NCBI GenBank assembly: GCA_041497115.1
Contig: JBGQFW010000012.1
Span: forward strand, 4,381-68,380
Direction: 5' to 3'
DNA from: AR5 sp041497115
Lineage (GTDB): Bacteria; Methylomirabilota; Methylomirabilia; Rokubacteriales; CSP1-6
DNA length: 64,000 bases
A model generated the notes under the pieces. It was not told the DNA's origin and made no database searches. It saw only the letters and a program-made list of their open reading frames with translations. The position numbers and the translations under genes were made by a program. Positions 1-9,175 of the stretch are shown here, one piece after another. Positions within the stretch are counted from its first letter, which is position 1. Each line of letters begins with the position of its first letter.

Positions 1-396
1 CCGCCGGCGCCGGCGGCGGGCGAGCGGCCCGACCTCGACGAGATCGCCTGCGGCGCCGGCCACAACGCCTGCTACGTGAGCGCCTACGGCGACGTCATGC
101 CCTGCGTGGCGCTGCCGCTGGCGTGCGGCAACATCCGCGAGACGCCGTTTTCCGAGATCTGGACGGGCTCCGCCCGCATGCGCGAGGTGCGGGCGATCCG
201 CGTGCGCGACCTGCACACGTGCGCGAGCTGCGAGGCGGCGACGTTCTGCACGCGCTGCCCGGGTCAGGCGCTCGTCGAGGACGGCGACCTCTACGGCCCC
301 TCGACGGCGTCGTGCGAGCACGCGCTGGCCGCCGCCGAGGTCGCCGGCGTCGCCGTCGTTCCCGCCTCCATGTTGCGCCGGCCCGGCGCCGCCTAG
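1..396 (+). CDS. Radical SAM/SPASM protein, 3' part only
   Basis: The frame is open from the first base of the window to a TAG stop, so only the last 131 residues of a larger protein are present. They show the SPASM arrangement: CGAG near residue 17, an MPC Cys near residue 35, GNI then an IW segment, and a Cys cluster CASC, FCTRCPGQ and a final Cys after a GD. SPASM domains bind auxiliary 4Fe-4S clusters in radical SAM enzymes that modify peptides (PqqE, sactionine and related maturases). The radical SAM core must lie upstream, outside the window. The NTP_transf_5 protein encoded at 4147 is a family often seen near such maturases. Substrate and exact subfamily cannot be told from this fragment. 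Confidence 0.85.
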   Translation, partial: PPAPAAGERPDLDEIACGAGHNACYVSAYGDVMPCVALPLACGNIRETPFSEIWTGSARMREVRAIRVRDLHTCASCEAATFCTRCPGQALVEDGDLYGPSTASCEHALAAAEVAGVAVVPASMLRRPGAA

Positions 397-569
397 CCCG
401 GCGGGGCGGAGGCGCCTCGGGCGCCCGCGCCCGCGGCGCGTGTCGGTGGACAGGGCGAACGCCGTCGCATAAGCTACGCCGCGACGCGACCGTCGCGCGA
501 CCCATGGGACCTAGATCCAATGGTTTCCCGGCGCCCTACCTCCGAGAATCACGGTACGGTGCGCAGTCC

Positions 570-659
570 ATGAGAACCATCACGGGGATCTTCGCTTCTC
601 GGGACACTGCCGCCCACGGTCTCCGTCAACTCCGCCAGCCCCGCGACGATCTTCATTGA
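570..659 (+). pseudogene. Degenerate 29-codon ORF, possible gene remnant
   Basis: A 29-residue frame begins MRTITGIFASRDTAAHGLRQ, which resembles the N-terminus of small stress-protein-like domains of the form M+T+TGIFDSR..AE.A...L. It stops after residue 29 and overlaps the next gene's TTG start by 4 nt. It may be a truncated relic or chance. Apart from this, I see nothing definite in the gap 397-655 (GC-rich, no clear promoter or terminator). Confidence 0.25.
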
Positions 660-3600
660 AGGTTCTCTCGCGGCGCCGTGCGGCCCTGCTGTGCCTCGTT
701 GTGCTGGCGGTGCTGTACGGCGCCGGCCCCGCGGCGGCCGACGACTGTGCCGCGCTCGGCGGAGTCGTCGTCGCCGGCGAGTGCCGCATCGCGGCGCCGG
801 TGGCGGCGAGCGGCGCCTTCACGCTCGGCGGCACGCTGCACGTCCTCGGCACGGGGCAGATCATCGTGCCGGTGCCGCCGGCGCCCGCCCCGCGACCCAC
901 GCTCGAGCTCACGATCGCCGGCGGCATGATCCTCGACCCGCCCCTGGTGGCGGGCGGCGGCTCGATCGTCGGCGACGCCGCGCGGCTGGGGTCCAACCCG
1001 CAGGGGCGCGGCGCCACGATCGCCGTCACGGCCTCCGGCGACATCCGGCTGCGCGGGGGCGCGATCGCCGGCGGCACGATCACCGCCAACGGCGACCTGG
1101 CCGCCTGCGTGGACGAGGGGCCGAACGCCGATCCCTTCGCGGGCCACGTGTTCCTCACCTCCACCGGCGGCGGCATTGTCGTCGAGGCCGGAGCCCAGAT
1201 CCTCGTGAACGCCAGGTGCCGCGCCGGTGAGATCGTGCTGGCGGCGCCGGAGGGCGACATCCTCGTGGACGGCCTGCTCGAGGCCGCCAGCACCGTCGCC
1301 TCCGGCGGCGTGTCACCGCAGCCACGCGGCGGGCCGATCACGATCGTGGCGGGCGCGAGCCTCACCGTGGGGCTCAGCGGACGCATCAGCAGTCGCGGCC
1401 TCGACCACGGCGCCGACCGCGTGCACCTGGAGTCGGGGCTCGACACGGTCCTCCTCGGATTCGTGCAGTCCGCCGGTGGCGTCGTGCCCGAGGGGCCGCC
1501 CAACGGCTGCAGCCTTCCCGACCGGCCCGACAAGCCGCTGGAGGCCGTGGCCTGCATCGAGGTCTGGAGCGGCGGCGCGATCCGGGTGGACGCCACCGGC
1601 CTCCTGACGGGAGTGGACCTGGTCGACAGCGGCGAGTCGGGCGACCCCCGGCCGGGCGTCTGCTGCACCTGGATCGACCTGTTCGCGCGCCGGGACATCA
1701 CGATCCTCGGCCACGCGGTGGGCGAGCGCTCGGCGCCCTTTGCCGCGAGCGCGCGCCAGTTCTCACCCGACACGCCGGCGGGGATCATCACGGTGAAGTC
1801 GGTCGCGGGCAAGGTCGTGACCAGCGGCCGGGCGCTGCAGGCCGACGCGACCTCGGCCGGCGGCGTGGGCGGCACCGTCGTCATCGAGGCCGCGTTGGAC
1901 GTTATGCTGGGCGACGCTCTGGTGCGGGCGGCCGGTATCGTGGCGGGGGGCTCGATTTCGGTCCGCTCGTTCAACGGCGCCATCACCGGCGGCACCCGCG
2001 GCGACCCGAGCCTGGGCGCGCTGGACGTCAGCCCGGGCGGAAGCGTGGGGATCGAGACGACCATCTGCGGTGGTGCGGCGTACGCGGGCGCGCTGGTGCC
2101 GACCGGCACCATCCTGGCGCCGGTCTGCGGCGGCGCTCCGACGCTGCCCGGGTTCGTGACGCTGCCGACCTTCCAGCCGCGGCCGGCCATCACCGTCGTC
2201 GGCGGCACGTTCGTCTTCGACGGCCGGCCGCACCCGGCCACCGGCTCCGTCGTGGGGCTCCAGGGCGAGCCCCTCGGCCCGCTCACGTTCACCTACACCG
2301 ACGCCGCCGGCGCAACGCTCGCGGGGCCTCCCGTCGCCATCGGCAGCTACACCGCCGTCGGCGCGTTCGCAGGCGATGCCGTCTACCGGGCGGTGGCGGC
2401 GAGCGCGACGATCGAGATCGTGCCCGACACGGCCCCGACGCCGACGATCATCATCACGAGCACCGGGCCGTTCGTCTACGACGGCACGCCGCACTCGGCG
2501 ACGGGCGTCGTGCTCGGCCAGGGCGGCGCCGTGATCGCCGCGCCGGTCTTCAGCTACACCGATGCGGGCGGCGCCGCGGTCGCCGCGCCGGTGAGCGCCG
2601 GCGTCTATGCCGTGCGCGCGACCTATCCCGGCGACGCCGTCTACAAGCCGGCGGCGCCGGTGACGGCGACGCTCACGATCGCGAAAGCGCCGCCGACCTT
2701 CGTCATCAACGGCGGGGGCAGCGTCACCTTCGACGGCAACTCGCACCCGGCCACCGGGACGGCGCGCGGCGTGCAGAACGAGACGCTGAGCCCGGCCCTG
2801 ACCTTCGCTTACAACGGCGGGACGGCGGTACCGCGCGACACCGTCGGCGTCTACGTGGTGACGGCGACGTTCGCCGGCAACGCCAACTACCTGGCGGCGA
2901 CCGACAGCGCCACCACGATCGTCCTCACCCAGGCGACGCCGACGGTGGTGGTGACCGGCGCCTCGGTGCCGTTCGACGGCGCGCCCCATGGCCTGACCGG
3001 CACCGTCATCGGCGTCGGCAGCCCGCCGGAGATCCTGACGTCGCCGCCACTGGCGTTCACCTACGGCGGCTCGGCCGTGAGGCCGACGAATCCCGGCGTC
3101 TACGCGGTGGTCGCCTCGTTCGCCGGCAACACGAACTATCGGCCGGCCACCGGGACGGCCACCCTCGAGATCACGCCGGCTACCCGGCCGACCCAGGCGT
3201 GCCTGAGCGTGGATTTCCGCGAGATCACCTACTTCCGCGACAATCGCGTCATCACCTCCTCGGACGCCGGCATCCGCGCGCGCAACGGCATCCCCGGCGG
3301 CTTCGATCCGCGCCTGTGGCCGTACGATCCGCGCGGGCGCGGTGACAGTACGCCGTCGCGGCCGACGCTGTTCCGGATCTATGGCTTCGCGGCCGACCAG
3401 GTGGGCGTGGCCGTCCCCGACGCCGACGTCCCCGGCCGCGTCTATCCTGTGCAGGTGGACCCCGAGATTCCCGGCGCGCGCTTCGTGGACCTGGGCGGGC
3501 CGGCCCGCGTCGTCGTCTGCGTGTCGCAGCTGCAGCACGATCTCATCGACGAGAGTGGGGCAAAGAAGCCCGGCGTGCTGCCCGGCTCGACCCTGCTCAG

Positions 3601-4150
3601 CGACGCGCGCCGCAACGTTCCCGGTATCATGCTCAACCACAACGTGGCCGTCATCGACGTCCCCCCGGCGGTCCGTGACGATCTCCGCGCGCTCGGCACG
3701 CCGCTGGGGGACGGCCGTGGGCACGAGGCGGACCGCGGGCTGGTCGACTACGTCGGCGTGCAGCTCTGGGGGCACGGCAGCGGCCGCTACCGCGAGTTCG
3801 TGGACGTCGAGATCGAGTTCGTGTTCGACGACCCCGACGACCTCGCCGCCCACTACGCCTTCGGCTTCCTGACCGCGAAGAACGTGGACTTCGAGAGCTT
3901 CTCGGGCTGCAACTACCTGGACGCCGCGCCGGGCAACGACGCCGTGCGGTTCAACGACGTGTGGACGGAAAAGCATGCGGGTGATCCGAACTACGGCCCG
4001 GCCTGCGGCACGCGCGAGCCCGCGCGCAACCAGCGCGTGCGCGAGAACGACGTCGTCCCGTTCGGCGCCATCCAGCTCCTGCCCAGTGTGAACACCGGCG
4101 ACGACACCGTCCGCCTCTTCTTCGGCGCGGTCCGGCCCGCGCCGCGATGA
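656..4150 (+). CDS. Large secreted MBG-repeat protein
   Basis: This 1164-residue protein opens with a Sec signal (MKVLSRRR, a hydrophobic stretch, then AAADD). Residues of about 30-500 are rich in Gly, Ala and Val with short recurring strands (GGTI, GDI, GGGIVVEAG), looking like a beta-helix or haemagglutinin-like fold. Four MBG-type Ig-like repeats follow at about 511-590, 598-676, 681-760 and 763-841, each with a F.(Y/F)DG.PH..TG.V core and a G.Y.V.A.F.G.A.Y motif. The last 300 residues are unlike anything I recognise and contain scattered Cys. Likely exported and surface-located or periplasmic, role unknown. The TTG start lacks a good ribosome site, so the true start may differ slightly. 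Its stop overlaps the next gene (ATGA), implying coupling. Confidence 0.75.
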   Translation: MKVLSRRRAALLCLVVLAVLYGAGPAAADDCAALGGVVVAGECRIAAPVAASGAFTLGGTLHVLGTGQIIVPVPPAPAPRPTLELTIAGGMILDPPLVAGGGSIVGDAARLGSNPQGRGATIAVTASGDIRLRGGAIAGGTITANGDLAACVDEGPNADPFAGHVFLTSTGGGIVVEAGAQILVNARCRAGEIVLAAPEGDILVDGLLEAASTVASGGVSPQPRGGPITIVAGASLTVGLSGRISSRGLDHGADRVHLESGLDTVLLGFVQSAGGVVPEGPPNGCSLPDRPDKPLEAVACIEVWSGGAIRVDATGLLTGVDLVDSGESGDPRPGVCCTWIDLFARRDITILGHAVGERSAPFAASARQFSPDTPAGIITVKSVAGKVVTSGRALQADATSAGGVGGTVVIEAALDVMLGDALVRAAGIVAGGSISVRSFNGAITGGTRGDPSLGALDVSPGGSVGIETTICGGAAYAGALVPTGTILAPVCGGAPTLPGFVTLPTFQPRPAITVVGGTFVFDGRPHPATGSVVGLQGEPLGPLTFTYTDAAGATLAGPPVAIGSYTAVGAFAGDAVYRAVAASATIEIVPDTAPTPTIIITSTGPFVYDGTPHSATGVVLGQGGAVIAAPVFSYTDAGGAAVAAPVSAGVYAVRATYPGDAVYKPAAPVTATLTIAKAPPTFVINGGGSVTFDGNSHPATGTARGVQNETLSPALTFAYNGGTAVPRDTVGVYVVTATFAGNANYLAATDSATTIVLTQATPTVVVTGASVPFDGAPHGLTGTVIGVGSPPEILTSPPLAFTYGGSAVRPTNPGVYAVVASFAGNTNYRPATGTATLEITPATRPTQACLSVDFREITYFRDNRVITSSDAGIRARNGIPGGFDPRLWPYDPRGRGDSTPSRPTLFRIYGFAADQVGVAVPDADVPGRVYPVQVDPEIPGARFVDLGGPARVVVCVSQLQHDLIDESGAKKPGVLPGSTLLSDARRNVPGIMLNHNVAVIDVPPAVRDDLRALGTPLGDGRGHEADRGLVDYVGVQLWGHGSGRYREFVDVEIEFVFDDPDDLAAHYAFGFLTAKNVDFESFSGCNYLDAAPGNDAVRFNDVWTEKHAGDPNYGPACGTREPARNQRVRENDVVPFGAIQLLPSVNTGDDTVRLFFGAVRPAPR

Positions 4151-5313
4151 GGGTGGCCGTCGCGCCCCCCGAGCGTCGCTGGCTGGTCGGCTGCCTCGGC
4201 GCCCTCGGCCGCCGGCAGCCGCCGCCGGCGCCGCCCGCCGGCCTCGACTGGGCGCTCCTTCTCGACGACGCCGAGGGTGAGGCGCTCCTGCCGGCGGTGG
4301 CCCTCGCGGCGAGCGCGTGGCCCGCAGGCGCCGCGCCCGCGCCCGTGCGCCGCCGGCTCGGCGACGCGCTGGCCGCGAGCCGCGCACGTCACCTCGTCAT
4401 GACGCGCGAGCTGGCGCGCGTGCTGGCGCGCCTGCGCCGGGACGGCATCGCGGTGCTGCCGCTGAAGGGACCCGTCCTGGCCGAGACGGTGTATCCGGAC
4501 CCGGCGCTGCGGCCGTTCAGCGACCTCGACCTCCTCGTCCGGCCCGCCGACCGCTGGCGCGCCGACGCCGCGCTGCGCGCCCTGGGCCATCGCCGGGTCG
4601 CCGACGAGCACTCGTGGGAGTACGACATCGCCTGGGACGGCGCCACGCTCTACGAGGCGCCGGGCGGCGTGCGGGTGGATCTGCACTGGGCGCTCCTGAC
4701 CGAGCCGCGCTTCGCCTGGAACCCCGCCGAGGCGGCCGGGGTGTGGGAGCGCGCGGTGCCGATCACCGTGGCCGGCGAGCGGGCCTTGGGCCTCGCCCGC
4801 GAGGACCTCGTTCTCTATCTATCGGCCCATCTCGCCGTCCACCACGCGCTGGCCGGACTGCGGTCCCACTGGGACGTGGCGCTCGTGCTGCGCCACGCGG
4901 CCGGCGCGCCCGACTGGCCGGCGCTGCTGGCGCGGGCGGCGCGCTGGCGCGTGCGCCGCGCCCTCTTCTTCGTGCTGGCCGGCGTCGAGGCCACGTTCGG
5001 GCCCCTGGTGCCGCCGGCCGCGCTGGCCGCACTGCGGCCGCGCGGGCCGCGCGCGGCATGGCTGCAGGCACTGCTGCGCGACGCCGACGCCGCGCGCCGC
5101 GCGCGCCTCGAGCACCTCGTGACGCTGCTGCTCGTCGATCGCGCCCGCGACGTCGGCGCCGCGCTCGGGCGGGCGCTGGTGCCGCCGGCCGACTGGCTGC
5201 GGGCGCGTTACGCGACCGGCCCCGCCTCGCGGCCGGCGCTCTACTGGGCGCACGCGCGCCGGCTGGGCGGCGTGCTGGGCGGGACCACCGGCGAAGTGCT
5301 GCGGCGCCCATGA
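4147..5313 (+). CDS. NTP_transf_5-family nucleotidyltransferase-like protein
   Basis: A 388-residue protein with the hallmark LPLKGPVLAETVYPDPALRP and FSDLDLLVRP segment around residues 110-135. There the D-L-D pair matches the metal-binding acidic residues of the nucleotidyltransferase fold, and VDLHWAL follows at about 178. This matches the uncharacterised nucleotidyltransferase family (NTP_transf_5), frequently encoded beside RiPP-type radical SAM or PqqD-like genes. The function of the family is not established. It starts with ATG overlapping the preceding stop by 4 nt and ends in the same ATGA fashion with the next gene, so it belongs to a coupled operon starting at the MBG-repeat gene. 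Confidence 0.8.
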   Translation: MRVAVAPPERRWLVGCLGALGRRQPPPAPPAGLDWALLLDDAEGEALLPAVALAASAWPAGAAPAPVRRRLGDALAASRARHLVMTRELARVLARLRRDGIAVLPLKGPVLAETVYPDPALRPFSDLDLLVRPADRWRADAALRALGHRRVADEHSWEYDIAWDGATLYEAPGGVRVDLHWALLTEPRFAWNPAEAAGVWERAVPITVAGERALGLAREDLVLYLSAHLAVHHALAGLRSHWDVALVLRHAAGAPDWPALLARAARWRVRRALFFVLAGVEATFGPLVPPAALAALRPRGPRAAWLQALLRDADAARRARLEHLVTLLLVDRARDVGAALGRALVPPADWLRARYATGPASRPALYWAHARRLGGVLGGTTGEVLRRP

Positions 5314-6356
5314 GCCGGCCGCGCGACGGCATCCTCCGGACGACGATCGCCGGCAGCCTGCCCAAGCCCGCCTGGCTCGCCGAGCCCGAGCGGCTGTGGG
5401 CGCCCTGGCGCGTGCCCCCCGAGCGGCTCGCCGAGGCCCAGCGCGACGCCGTGCTCGCCGCGCTCAAGGCGCAGGAGGCAGCCGGCATCGACGTCGTCAC
5501 CGACGGCGAGCAGTCGCGGCAGCACTTCGTCCACGGCTTCCTCGAGCACCTGGAGGGCATCGACTTCGGCAAGCGGGTGACGATCGGCATCCGCGCCGAC
5601 CGCTACCGCGCCGAGGTGCCGACCGTCACCGGGCCGCTCGCCCGCCGGCGTCCCGTGCACCTGGACGAGGTGCGCTGGGCGCGCGCGCACACCGAGCGGC
5701 GGCTCAAGTTCACGATCCCCGGGCCCATGACCATCGTGGACACGCTGGCCGACGAGCACTACCGCGACCGGCGGCGGCTCGCCTTCGAGTTCGCGCGCGT
5801 GATCAACGAGGAGGCGCGCGAGCTGGTGGCGGCCGGCCTGGACGTGCTGCAGCTCGACGAGCCCGCCTTCAACGTCTACATGGACGACGTGGCCGCCTGG
5901 GGCATCGAGGCCCTGCACCGGGCCATCGAGGGCCTCGGCTGCACGACCGCCGTGCACATCTGCTACGGCTACGGCATCCAGGCCAACATCGACTGGAAGA
6001 CCACCCTCGGCGCCGAGTGGCGCCAGTACGAGCGGACGTTTCCGCTGCTCGCGCAGAGCCGCATCGACCAGGTGTCGCTCGAGTGCGCGAACTCGCGGGT
6101 GCCGCTGTCGCTGCTCGGCCTGCTGGCGGGCAAGGACGTGCTGGTCGGCGTGATCGACGTGGCCACCCACACCGTCGAGACGCCGGCGCAGGTGGCGGAC
6201 ACGATCCGGCGCGCGATGCAGTACGTGCCGCCCGCGCGCCTGCTGCCGTGCACCAACTGCGGCATGGTGCCGTTGCCGCGCGAGGTCGCGTATGGCAAGC
6301 TGCGCGCCCTCGGCGCTGGCGCCGCCCTGGTGAGACAGGAGATTGCGGGTGGCTGA
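5310..6356 (+). CDS. Stand-alone MetE C-terminal-domain methyltransferase
   Basis: A 348-residue protein equivalent to the catalytic C-terminal half of cobalamin-independent methionine synthase, without the N-terminal half. The zinc ligands are visible: HICYG (His and Cys), SLECAN (Glu) and CTNCGM (Cys). The N-terminus IAGSLPKP and the internal QLDEPAF are also typical. Full MetE is about 750 residues. Short core enzymes of this kind in archaea and some bacteria methylate homocysteine using a donor other than folate (often a methyl-corrinoid protein). Whether that holds here is inference. The ATG start overlaps the previous stop (ATGA). Confidence 0.8.
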   Translation: MSRPRDGILRTTIAGSLPKPAWLAEPERLWAPWRVPPERLAEAQRDAVLAALKAQEAAGIDVVTDGEQSRQHFVHGFLEHLEGIDFGKRVTIGIRADRYRAEVPTVTGPLARRRPVHLDEVRWARAHTERRLKFTIPGPMTIVDTLADEHYRDRRRLAFEFARVINEEARELVAAGLDVLQLDEPAFNVYMDDVAAWGIEALHRAIEGLGCTTAVHICYGYGIQANIDWKTTLGAEWRQYERTFPLLAQSRIDQVSLECANSRVPLSLLGLLAGKDVLVGVIDVATHTVETPAQVADTIRRAMQYVPPARLLPCTNCGMVPLPREVAYGKLRALGAGAALVRQEIAGG

Positions 6357-6359
6357 GGC

Positions 6360-9155
6360 GTGACCGACCTCGATCGCGACTGGTTCGGGGGCGACGAGGG
6401 AACGCTTCCGATCGGCGCGCCGTTCCGTCCCGGCCTCGATCCGCTCCCGGCGCGCCAGCACGCGTGGGCGGTGGTGAAGGACCGCTGGGGGCGGCCGGCC
6501 CACGCCGAGCCGCGGGCGGCCCTCGTGCCGGTGACGCTACCGGTGGTCCCGCCGGCGCCCGCCGAGGCGATCGGCTACGTCCTCTACGCGGGCCTCACGT
6601 ACAACACGCTCTTCGCCGCCCGCGGCGTGCCGATCTCGGTCTTCGACCTGCACGACCGCGACCTGCACGTGCCGGGCAGCGGCGCGGTGGTGCTGGTGGC
6701 GGCGCTCGGCAGCGAGACGGCGCGCCAGGGGCGGCTGCGGATCGGCGAGCTGCGCGTCCTCTATCCGGGCGTGTCCGATCTCCTGTCGCCGCGGGCGGGC
6801 GCCGATCCCATGCACGCCGACTTCAAGATCCAGGGGTACGAGACGCCGGACGGCTCGTTCTGCCAGTTCGTGCGCTGCCAGGCCCCCCAGCTCCTCGCGC
6901 ACTCCGAGCGGCTGACGCTGCCGGAGGGCGCCTCGTACATGCTCGACCTCGAGACTGTGTACAAGGCGCTCTACGACGTCGCGCGCGTGGAGGTCGGCGA
7001 GCGCGTGTTCGTGGAGGGTGCCGCCGGGGGCACCGGTCTCTACGCGATCGCGTGCGCGGTGGCGCGCGGCGCCCGGGTGACCGGCCTGGTCTCGACCGAG
7101 GACAAGGCCCGGCTCGTCCGCGCCCGCGGGGCGGCGGCGGCGGTGAACCGCAAGGACCCGGCGGTGGCCGGCGCCTTCACGCCGGTGCCGCCCGAGCCCG
7201 CGGCCCGCGCGGCCTGGCGCGCGGCCGGCGCCAAGCTCGTGGAGGCGGTGCGCGCGGCCAGCGACGGGGCGCTGGTGGACGTCGTCGTCTCCTCGGTCGG
7301 CCGCGACCTGTTCTCCCGCATGATCGAGCTGCTCGGCCCCGGCGGCCGCCTCGTCTTCTACGGCGCGACCACCGGCTACACCCTGGCGTTCCTCGGCAAG
7401 CCGGGGACGGCGCCCCCTGCAGAGATGCTGCGGCGGGCCGGGGTGCGCCCGATGCACGGCGTGCTCGTCCATCATCGCGGCGCCGGCGACGCGGTCGGCG
7501 AGGCGGCGGTGGCCGCCGCGCTCGCGGCCGGCGCCCGGGTCGTTGCCGTCACGCCGACGGACGAGGCCGCGGCGGGCGTGCCGGAGGCGGCGCGCCTGCG
7601 CGGCGTGGTCAGTCTGCAGACGCTGGCGCGCGAGGCGCGCCTGGCCTGGCCCGACGCGATGCCGGACTACGACACCGACCCCGACGGCTATCGCCGCTAT
7701 CAGGACGCCACGCTCAAGCCGTTCGGCCAGGCGGTCGGGCGGCGGCTGGCCACCGCCGACAACCCGCGCGGCTATCCCGACGTGATCGTCGAGCGGGCCG
7801 GCCAGGACACGCTGGGCGTCAGCACGTTCCTGGCCCGGCCGTTCACCGGCGTGGTGGTCTACGCCGAGGACACCGCCGGCGACCGGCTGTCGTTCTACGC
7901 GCCGAACGTGTGGATGTTCGGCAAGCGCGTGCTCTTCCCGGACTTCGCCGTCCTCGGCAGCCACCTGTCCAACGCGCACCAGGCCGACGAGGTCGTGCGG
8001 CTGATCGACGGCGGCGCGCTGACCATCCATCCGCCCGCCGTCCACGATTGGGGGGCGCTGGCCGAGGCGCACCAGGCGATCCACGAGAATCGCCACACCG
8101 GCACGCTCGCGGTGCGAGTCGGGGCCACCGCGCCCCTCGACGACGCGCGCACCGCGCGCCGGGTCTACGAGACGTGGGGCTCGCGCTTCGTGGACGCCGC
8201 CACCGTGCGCGCCCGCATCGACCCGGTGCGGCCGGGGTTCCCGGAGTGCGTGGCGCTCGTGACCATCGATGCCCCTCCCGCCAACGCGCTCGGGGGCGCC
8301 ACGCTCGACGAGCTCGAGCGCGCCCTCGACGCGCTGGAGGCCGAGGGACATCTCAAGGCGATCGTGCTGACGGGCGCCGGCGCGATGTTCGTCGCTGGCG
8401 CCGACATCCGCCAGCTGCGCGCCTTCGCCCGGGCCGAGGAGGTCGAACGGCTGGCCGCGCGCGCCCAGCGGCTGTTCGGCCGCATCGCGCGCTCGAGCGC
8501 GCCGGTGATCGCCGCGGTGGACGGCTACGCGCTGGGTGGCGGCAACGAGCTGCAGATGGCGTGCGCGTACCGGATCGCCTCGCGCCGGGCCGAGCTGGGC
8601 CAGCCCGAGATCAACCTGCACGTGATCCCCGGGTTCGGCGGCACCCAGATGCTGCCGCGGCTGGCCGCCCGCCGCGCGCGCAGCGGCGGCGGCCAGATGT
8701 ACCCGCTGCTGGTGGACGCGCTGGCCGTGCTTCTCGACGGCCGCCGCCGCTCGGCGGCGCGGGCCCTGGCGCTGGGCGTGGTGGACGAGGTGGCGCCGGC
8801 CGACGCGCTCAGCCACGCGCTCGGCGTCGCGCGCCGCCTCGCGCTCGGTGAGGTCGTCGGCCCCCTGTTCTCCCCCCTCGCCGACGAGGCGAGCATGGCC
8901 GTGCCCAACCTCGAGCGCGATCCGGAGATCCGGCGGCTGCTCGCCCACCACGAGCACGTGCCGCGGGCGGCGCCCGCGCGCGCCATCCTGGACCTGGTGC
9001 GCCTGGGCTTCACCGAGGGGCTGGCGGCCGGCCTCGCCGCCGAGGCGCGCGAGTTCGGCCGCCTGGTGGCCTCCGACGAGGGGCGGGCCGGCCTCGACCG
9101 CTTCCTGGCCCGCCACGCCCTGCCGCTGCCGCTGCGCCGCGACGACCGCGGCTAG
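6360..9155 (+). CDS. Fused enoyl-CoA reductase (MDR) and crotonase
   Basis: A 931-residue two-domain protein. Residues of about 1-600 form a medium-chain dehydrogenase/reductase of the crotonyl-CoA reductase/carboxylase type: YAGLTYNTLFAARG near 80, a dinucleotide-binding GAAGGTG near 220, and the C-terminal MFGKRVLFPDF, GSHLSN and ENRHTGTLAVRVG segments. Zinc-ligand motifs of ordinary alcohol dehydrogenases are absent. Residues of about 620-931 form an enoyl-CoA hydratase/isomerase: GADIRQL oxyanion-hole segment, ALGGGNELQMAC, and GQPEINL then PGFGGTQ. The enzyme probably hydrates and reduces a short acyl-CoA, much as the hydratase and reductase parts of propionyl-CoA synthase do, but without the ligase and in reversed order. 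The GTG start lies 3 nt after the preceding stop. Confidence 0.8.
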   Translation: MTDLDRDWFGGDEGTLPIGAPFRPGLDPLPARQHAWAVVKDRWGRPAHAEPRAALVPVTLPVVPPAPAEAIGYVLYAGLTYNTLFAARGVPISVFDLHDRDLHVPGSGAVVLVAALGSETARQGRLRIGELRVLYPGVSDLLSPRAGADPMHADFKIQGYETPDGSFCQFVRCQAPQLLAHSERLTLPEGASYMLDLETVYKALYDVARVEVGERVFVEGAAGGTGLYAIACAVARGARVTGLVSTEDKARLVRARGAAAAVNRKDPAVAGAFTPVPPEPAARAAWRAAGAKLVEAVRAASDGALVDVVVSSVGRDLFSRMIELLGPGGRLVFYGATTGYTLAFLGKPGTAPPAEMLRRAGVRPMHGVLVHHRGAGDAVGEAAVAAALAAGARVVAVTPTDEAAAGVPEAARLRGVVSLQTLAREARLAWPDAMPDYDTDPDGYRRYQDATLKPFGQAVGRRLATADNPRGYPDVIVERAGQDTLGVSTFLARPFTGVVVYAEDTAGDRLSFYAPNVWMFGKRVLFPDFAVLGSHLSNAHQADEVVRLIDGGALTIHPPAVHDWGALAEAHQAIHENRHTGTLAVRVGATAPLDDARTARRVYETWGSRFVDAATVRARIDPVRPGFPECVALVTIDAPPANALGGATLDELERALDALEAEGHLKAIVLTGAGAMFVAGADIRQLRAFARAEEVERLAARAQRLFGRIARSSAPVIAAVDGYALGGGNELQMACAYRIASRRAELGQPEINLHVIPGFGGTQMLPRLAARRARSGGGQMYPLLVDALAVLLDGRRRSAARALALGVVDEVAPADALSHALGVARRLALGEVVGPLFSPLADEASMAVPNLERDPEIRRLLAHHEHVPRAAPARAILDLVRLGFTEGLAAGLAAEAREFGRLVASDEGRAGLDRFLARHALPLPLRRDDRG

Positions 9156-9175
9156 GCGCCGCCGGGCGCCACCCG

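Noticed and set aside
5295..5320. Riboswitch before the MetE-like gene
   Set aside because: The gene overlaps its upstream neighbour, leaving no leader for one.
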